Positions 60,026 to 64,000 of a stretch of DNA of 64,000 nt are shown here, piece by piece. A model generated the notes under the pieces. That model had not been told where the DNA came from, searched no databases, and saw nothing but the letters and a program-made list of their open reading frames with translations. The stretch covers positions 558,001 to 622,000 of the forward strand of contig CALRNX020000001.1 of NCBI GenBank assembly GCA_943369665.1, written 5' to 3'. This DNA is from UKL13-3 sp943369665 (GTDB lineage: Bacteria > Bacteroidota > Bacteroidia > UKL13-3). Within the stretch, counting starts at the first letter, position 1; each line of letters opens with the position of its first letter. The position numbers and the translations under genes were made by a program.

Positions 60026-60730
60026 ATGTCATCAACTCAAAAAGTAATTGTCGTTTCGGGATGTACCAAAGGAATCGGGTTTGCAATTTGCAAACAGTTT
60101 GCCGACAACGGATTTTCAGTAGCCGGATACGCACGTAACCAAAAGAATATAAGCGAAATGCAAATTTCATTTTCGCAACTTTACCCACAGCAACAGTTTT
60201 TGTTTGTATCAGCCGATGCTGCTCAAAAACCGGATGTGCTTGATTTTGCAAAAAAGGTAAGCGAACACTTTTCATCGGTGGATATATTGGTGAATAATGC
60301 AGGTGTGTTCCTGCCGGGAAGTATCCTTGATGAAAAGGATGGAACGTTGGAAACCTTAATGGAAACAAATGTGTACAGCGCATATTATTTAACACGTGCT
60401 TTGCAACCGGCTCTCAAACGCAATGTGTTTAATATTTGCAGCATTGCCAGTTTACAAGCATATCCTGCCGGAGCATCGTATACCATTTCCAAATTTGCTT
60501 TACTGGGTTTCAGCAAACAGTTGAGGCAAGAATTTATGAACACCGATATAAAAGTTACTTCGGTAATGCCGGGTGCTGTGTTAACGAATGCATGGAGTGG
60601 TGTGAACCTACCCAAGGCCCGATTCATACAACCCGAAGACATTGCCAAAATGATATTCAACACTTATGAACTAAGTGATGGAGCCGATGTAGAAGAACTG
60701 GTGATCAGGCCACAGTTGGGTGATATCTAA
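60026..60730 (+). CDS. Short-chain dehydrogenase/reductase
   Basis: A 234-residue SDR from ATG 60026; a TATTTTTG -7-like box lies at 60003-60010. TGxxxGIG equivalent (SGCTKGIGFAICKQF), NNAG (VNNAGVF), catalytic Ser (CSIASLQ), and YxxxK (YTISK). NADP specificity is not clear. Substrate unknown. Divergent from the mlaEF pair. Confidence 0.9.
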   Translation: MSSTQKVIVVSGCTKGIGFAICKQFADNGFSVAGYARNQKNISEMQISFSQLYPQQQFLFVSADAAQKPDVLDFAKKVSEHFSSVDILVNNAGVFLPGSILDEKDGTLETLMETNVYSAYYLTRALQPALKRNVFNICSIASLQAYPAGASYTISKFALLGFSKQLRQEFMNTDIKVTSVMPGAVLTNAWSGVNLPKARFIQPEDIAKMIFNTYELSDGADVEELVIRPQLGDI

Positions 60731-60861
60731 CCAAATGACTTGATGATTCATATTTTCAAATATTTTCGCTGCTGAAATGAATTATTAACAATTTAACAAT
60801 AACATGTTCCGGTCATTCGGAAGTGCAAAGCCATAAAACCTCAAAGCCATACAACCCAAAG

Positions 60862-62814
60862 ATGAATTCGTATATATCAAATTTCACCAGATACACACGC
60901 AGAAAAACGTCAACAGTAAACGTTGGAGGCCTGCTGATGGGAAGCGAACACCCGATCTGCATTCAATCAATGACGACCACCGATACAATGGATACCGAAA
61001 AATCGGTAGCGCAAATTATCCGCATGGTGGATGCCGGTTGTGAGTTGGTAAGACTGACTGCACCAAGCATGAAGGAGGCTGAAAACCTCGCAAATATCAA
61101 AGCCGAATTGAACAAAAAAGGAGTGTATGTTCCGCTGGTTGCCGATATTCATTTTACACCCAACGCTGCTGAAATTGCTGCCCGCATTGTTGAAAAAGTG
61201 CGTGTGAACCCGGGTAATTATGTCGACAAGAAAAAATTTGAACTGATTGAATATACAGACGCAGATTATGCCGAAGAATTGGATCGGATCCGCACCAAGT
61301 TCACTCCTCTTGTGCACATTTGCAAAGAATACGGAACGGCCATGCGCATTGGTACCAACCATGGCTCTCTTAGCGACAGGATCATGAGCAGGTATGGCGA
61401 TACGGCACATGGAATGGTGGAAAGTGCCATGGAGTTTTTGCGCATTTGCGAAGATGAGCAATTCTACAATATTGTGCTTTCCATGAAATCGAGCAATCCG
61501 CAAGTGATGGTGGAAGCTTACCGTTTGCTGGTGAAAACCATGAACGAAAACAATATGTATTACCCGCTGCATTTGGGTGTAACCGAAGCCGGTGATGGCG
61601 ATGACGGACGGATTAAATCGGCACTGGGAATTGGCAGTTTACTGGAAGATGGCATTGGGGATACCGTTCGTGTTTCGCTTACCGAAGATCCCGAATTTGA
61701 AGTCCCCGTTGCAAAAAAACTGGTAGCACGATACGACCAACGACCTTCACACGCTGATATTCCTTTTTCCCTATCAACAGATAATGTATTAACAAACTGG
61801 AACCCGTTTGAATACAGCAAACGCATCACAACCGAGGTTGCCAATATCGGTGGTCATAATGTTCCGCGGATCATTGCCGATTATAGCCATTTACAAGAAC
61901 TGCAACCCGAAATGCTCAGCGCGGTTGGACATCACTACGATGCCAAACTCGACAAATGGCACATGACCGATATGGGTTGCGATTTTATATACAGAGGCGA
62001 TCATGTTACCAAATTTATGTTGCCCAATGGTGTAAAAGGAATTTATGAAAACCAGGTATGGAATACCATTACCGATAAAGTGAATAATTACCCGGTATTC
62101 AACATTGACCGGTATCAAACAGCAACAGCAAAATCACAAACACTCAATTTTATCCGGGCAGATGCAAGTGAGTTAAACGATGAAACCATCGCCTACCTAA
62201 GCAAAGAAAGCAAGGTCGTTATACTATTAAGCAGTACCAGCCAGCATGCCGTAGCCGAATTACGCAACACTTTTTTGCGGTTTAAACAATCAAACCTTCT
62301 TCACCCTGTAATTATTTGCAGAACCTATTCGATGGAGGATGAAGAACAATGTATGTTATTTGCCTCTACCGATTCAGGGAGTTTATTTACAGATGGATTG
62401 GGTGATGGATTAATGCTTAGCAACCCGCAGGTAAAACATAACCGAATCAATGCAATCGGATTTGGCATATTGCAGGCAGCCAGGGCACGTATTACCAAAA
62501 CCGAATACATCAGTTGCCCAAGTTGTGGCCGTACCTTATTTGATCTGCAGGAAACCACAGCCCTTATCCGCAAACATACCGATCATTTAAAGGGCGTAAA
62601 AATTGCCATAATGGGTTGTATTGTAAACGGACCGGGCGAAATGGCCGATGCCGATTATGGTTATGTGGGCTCCGGGGTAGGAAAGATCACTCTATACAAG
62701 GGTAAAGAAGTTATAAAAAGAGGTGTAAACAAAGAAACTGCCGTTGAAGAGTTGATAAACATTATAAAAGATGACGGGAATTGGGTAGATTTGTCGTCCG
62801 TGCAACCATATTAA
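60862..62814 (+). CDS. ispG: 4-hydroxy-3-methylbut-2-enyl diphosphate synthase IspG, long form
   Basis: A 650-residue enzyme from ATG 60862 (GTG at 60823 is in frame but less likely). Long IspG as in plants, Chlamydia and Bacteroidota. TIM-barrel part: GGLLMGSEHPICIQSMTTTD, LVADIHFTPNAAE, VRVNPGNYVD; a mid-protein insertion (about 280-540); and the Fe-S domain at the end with ISCPSCGRTLFDLQE and AIMGCIVNGPGEMADADYGY. The three Cys ligands are present. It makes HMBPP in the MEP isoprenoid pathway. Confidence 0.96.
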   Translation: MNSYISNFTRYTRRKTSTVNVGGLLMGSEHPICIQSMTTTDTMDTEKSVAQIIRMVDAGCELVRLTAPSMKEAENLANIKAELNKKGVYVPLVADIHFTPNAAEIAARIVEKVRVNPGNYVDKKKFELIEYTDADYAEELDRIRTKFTPLVHICKEYGTAMRIGTNHGSLSDRIMSRYGDTAHGMVESAMEFLRICEDEQFYNIVLSMKSSNPQVMVEAYRLLVKTMNENNMYYPLHLGVTEAGDGDDGRIKSALGIGSLLEDGIGDTVRVSLTEDPEFEVPVAKKLVARYDQRPSHADIPFSLSTDNVLTNWNPFEYSKRITTEVANIGGHNVPRIIADYSHLQELQPEMLSAVGHHYDAKLDKWHMTDMGCDFIYRGDHVTKFMLPNGVKGIYENQVWNTITDKVNNYPVFNIDRYQTATAKSQTLNFIRADASELNDETIAYLSKESKVVILLSSTSQHAVAELRNTFLRFKQSNLLHPVIICRTYSMEDEEQCMLFASTDSGSLFTDGLGDGLMLSNPQVKHNRINAIGFGILQAARARITKTEYISCPSCGRTLFDLQETTALIRKHTDHLKGVKIAIMGCIVNGPGEMADADYGYVGSGVGKITLYKGKEVIKRGVNKETAVEELINIIKDDGNWVDLSSVQPY

Positions 62815-62850
62815 GAGGGCCCGGGTCTGATAATAAAACCAAGTTCAAAT

Positions 62851-62880
62851 TTTGGAAATAGGTCTTTTTTTCTATTATTG
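62851..62880 (+). promoter_or_regulatory. Candidate promoter of the exported protein
   Basis: TTTG (62851-62854) and TATTATTG (62873-62880, one mismatch to TAnnTTTG) with an 18-bp spacer, 37 bp before the ATG at 62918. Confidence 0.5.
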
Positions 62881-62917
62881 CACTTTACTATCGTTAATAA
62901 AACTTAAATAAATACAT

Positions 62918-64000
62918 ATGAAAAAGTTAATTTTTACAGCTTTGTCTGTTGTAGCAGTTGGTTCAGCATTTGCACAACAAAAAATAGACAACCGAAACGA
63001 AACCAGATTTAATGCTGCCAACAAGGTAGTATCTCCTTCACAACAACAATCAATGAGCAAAGCAGATAACAGATCTGACTGGTTCGCTCCAACTGATTGG
63101 GCAGAAGCTTCTGGTGCCGGTGCATTTATGCAAACTTATGTTCAATTTGTAATGCCTGACTCATTATGTAAATATATTGATGAGGGAGATACAATCAGCA
63201 GACCATACAATATCAGCTTCGGTCAAATTATTGACCCTAAAGATGACAATATTGATAACAGTGCAGATCCTGGTATTAAAATGTCGAAATGGACAGGATA
63301 CACTTTGGATTCAGTAGGTCTAGTTTACCTATATGTTAGAAATGTAGACATGAAAGATGACGGTAATGGTAATATGGTTGATGTAGTTGATACATTAATT
63401 ATCAATTATTTTACAATGCCTAACAATGGAATCAACAAAAACACTTTGGTAGGTTCTGGTGAATTAGTAGCTTATCCAAACTGGAATGTTGCTGGCTTAA
63501 GAGCTGTAAACTACATTGCTACACAAAAAATTCCTTTGACCCGTGAAGACAGTACAACTGCAAGAAACAACAACGGTGGTTTTGAGAACGCATGGGGATT
63601 AAAATCGAAAAATTTTGCTGCTCCTGCTGGTGTTACTGTTGCAGCTAAAGGTGCTACAGATAATATCGTTGGTTATTCAGTAGGTTTCAAATTGGGACAT
63701 GCATACGATAGCAACAACGTAATCATCTACCAAAAAGACCCTAACTTGTTCCCATTAACAGCTCCAAGAGCTAACTACTTCGGTTACAGCTTAGCTATTA
63801 ACGAAGGAACTACTGAGCAACAAGTAAACCAAACTAAATTCTACACCAACGCATTGTTTGCAACTAAAACTGCTGCTTACAACAATACAGGTTCAGGATG
63901 GTCAGGTTATATCCCTGGTAATGCTTACTTCGAAACTCAATATGTTCAAGCTGATGTGTTCTTGACTACTTTGAACACTGGTATCAAAACGATCAACAAC
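62918..64000 (+). CDS. Exported protein, probably T9SS substrate, 3'-truncated by window edge
   Basis: The frame is open from ATG 62918 to the last base. Signal peptide (MKKLIFTALSVVAVGSAFAQ), then a long extracellular region rich in Asn, Thr, Gly and Tyr (YVQFVMPDSLCKYIDEGDT, AWGLKSKNFAAPAGVTVAAK). A T9SS sorting domain is expected beyond the edge, but cannot be seen. Codon use (ACT, GCT, GGT, AAC) looks optimised, so it may be highly expressed. No family is recognised. Confidence 0.8.
   Translation, partial: MKKLIFTALSVVAVGSAFAQQKIDNRNETRFNAANKVVSPSQQQSMSKADNRSDWFAPTDWAEASGAGAFMQTYVQFVMPDSLCKYIDEGDTISRPYNISFGQIIDPKDDNIDNSADPGIKMSKWTGYTLDSVGLVYLYVRNVDMKDDGNGNMVDVVDTLIINYFTMPNNGINKNTLVGSGELVAYPNWNVAGLRAVNYIATQKIPLTREDSTTARNNNGGFENAWGLKSKNFAAPAGVTVAAKGATDNIVGYSVGFKLGHAYDSNNVIIYQKDPNLFPLTAPRANYFGYSLAINEGTTEQQVNQTKFYTNALFATKTAAYNNTGSGWSGYIPGNAYFETQYVQADVFLTTLNTGIKTINN

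Overview
The window is a 64 kb piece of a Bacteroidota chromosome. Evidence for that: lipoprotein signal peptides next to carbohydrate-active enzymes, a T9SS C-terminal sorting domain, a CcoN-CcoO fusion oxidase, the long form of IspG, a GldM-like C-terminal domain, and several promoters of the Bacteroidota type (TTTG, about 20 bp, TAnnTTTG). I cannot fix the family or genus from sequence alone. No rRNA, tRNA, complete insertion sequence, prophage or CRISPR array was recognised.

1-15.7 kb is a beta-1,3-glucan (laminarin-type) utilisation locus: a surface glycan-binding lipoprotein (entering from the left edge), a GH16 lipoprotein, a very large cytosolic GH149/GH161-like beta-1,3-glucan phosphorylase, a GH17 lipoprotein, a GH30 lipoprotein, a GPH/MFS sugar transporter fused in frame to a GH17 domain, two more GH17 proteins without signal peptides, a divergent Nudix-type regulator, and a T9SS-secreted protein with two near-identical tandem domains. 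The layout suggests extracellular GH16/GH17/GH30 cleavage, import, then cytosolic GH17 remodelling and phosphorolysis.

16-36.5 kb is a run of small stress, detoxification and regulatory genes: a heme-uptake/EreA-like protein, MarR, PhzF, two separate copies of an ArsR-SRPBCC-DoxX module each with a doubled operator, a WYL regulator, three proteins with a YdeI/OmdA domain, SatD, a beta-lactamase-fold hydrolase and AlkD, interrupted by housekeeping genes (EttA, methylmalonyl-CoA epimerase, a DEAD-box helicase) and ending with a MATE exporter.

36.5-40 kb is an AT-rich accessory island of small orphan genes separated by long imperfect palindromes with related ends (GGCTGGTAAC / GTTACCAGCC type). 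It looks like an integron-like or otherwise mobile gene-cassette array without a visible integrase. Inside it lies a 92-bp copy of the 3' end of the nearby mtfA-like gene, broken exactly where a cassette palindrome begins.

40.5-50.5 kb (minus strand) carries an mtfA-like peptidase, then the cbb3 oxidase and assembly cluster (ccoI, ccoS, ccoNO, ccoQ, ccoP, ccoG, ccoH/fixH, a SafE-like protein), with an Rrf2 regulator upstream whose promoter contains a perfect 16-bp inverted repeat. 50.7-54 kb holds small enzymes, including a lone N-terminal domain of an RluA-type pseudouridine synthase. 54-58.4 kb (minus) is an operon of exported electron-transfer proteins: a GldM-C-like protein, three heme-binding lipoproteins, a DUF5777 barrel and a YceI protein. 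58.5-64 kb holds an MlaFE-type lipid ABC transporter, an SDR, IspG and the start of an exported protein cut by the right edge.
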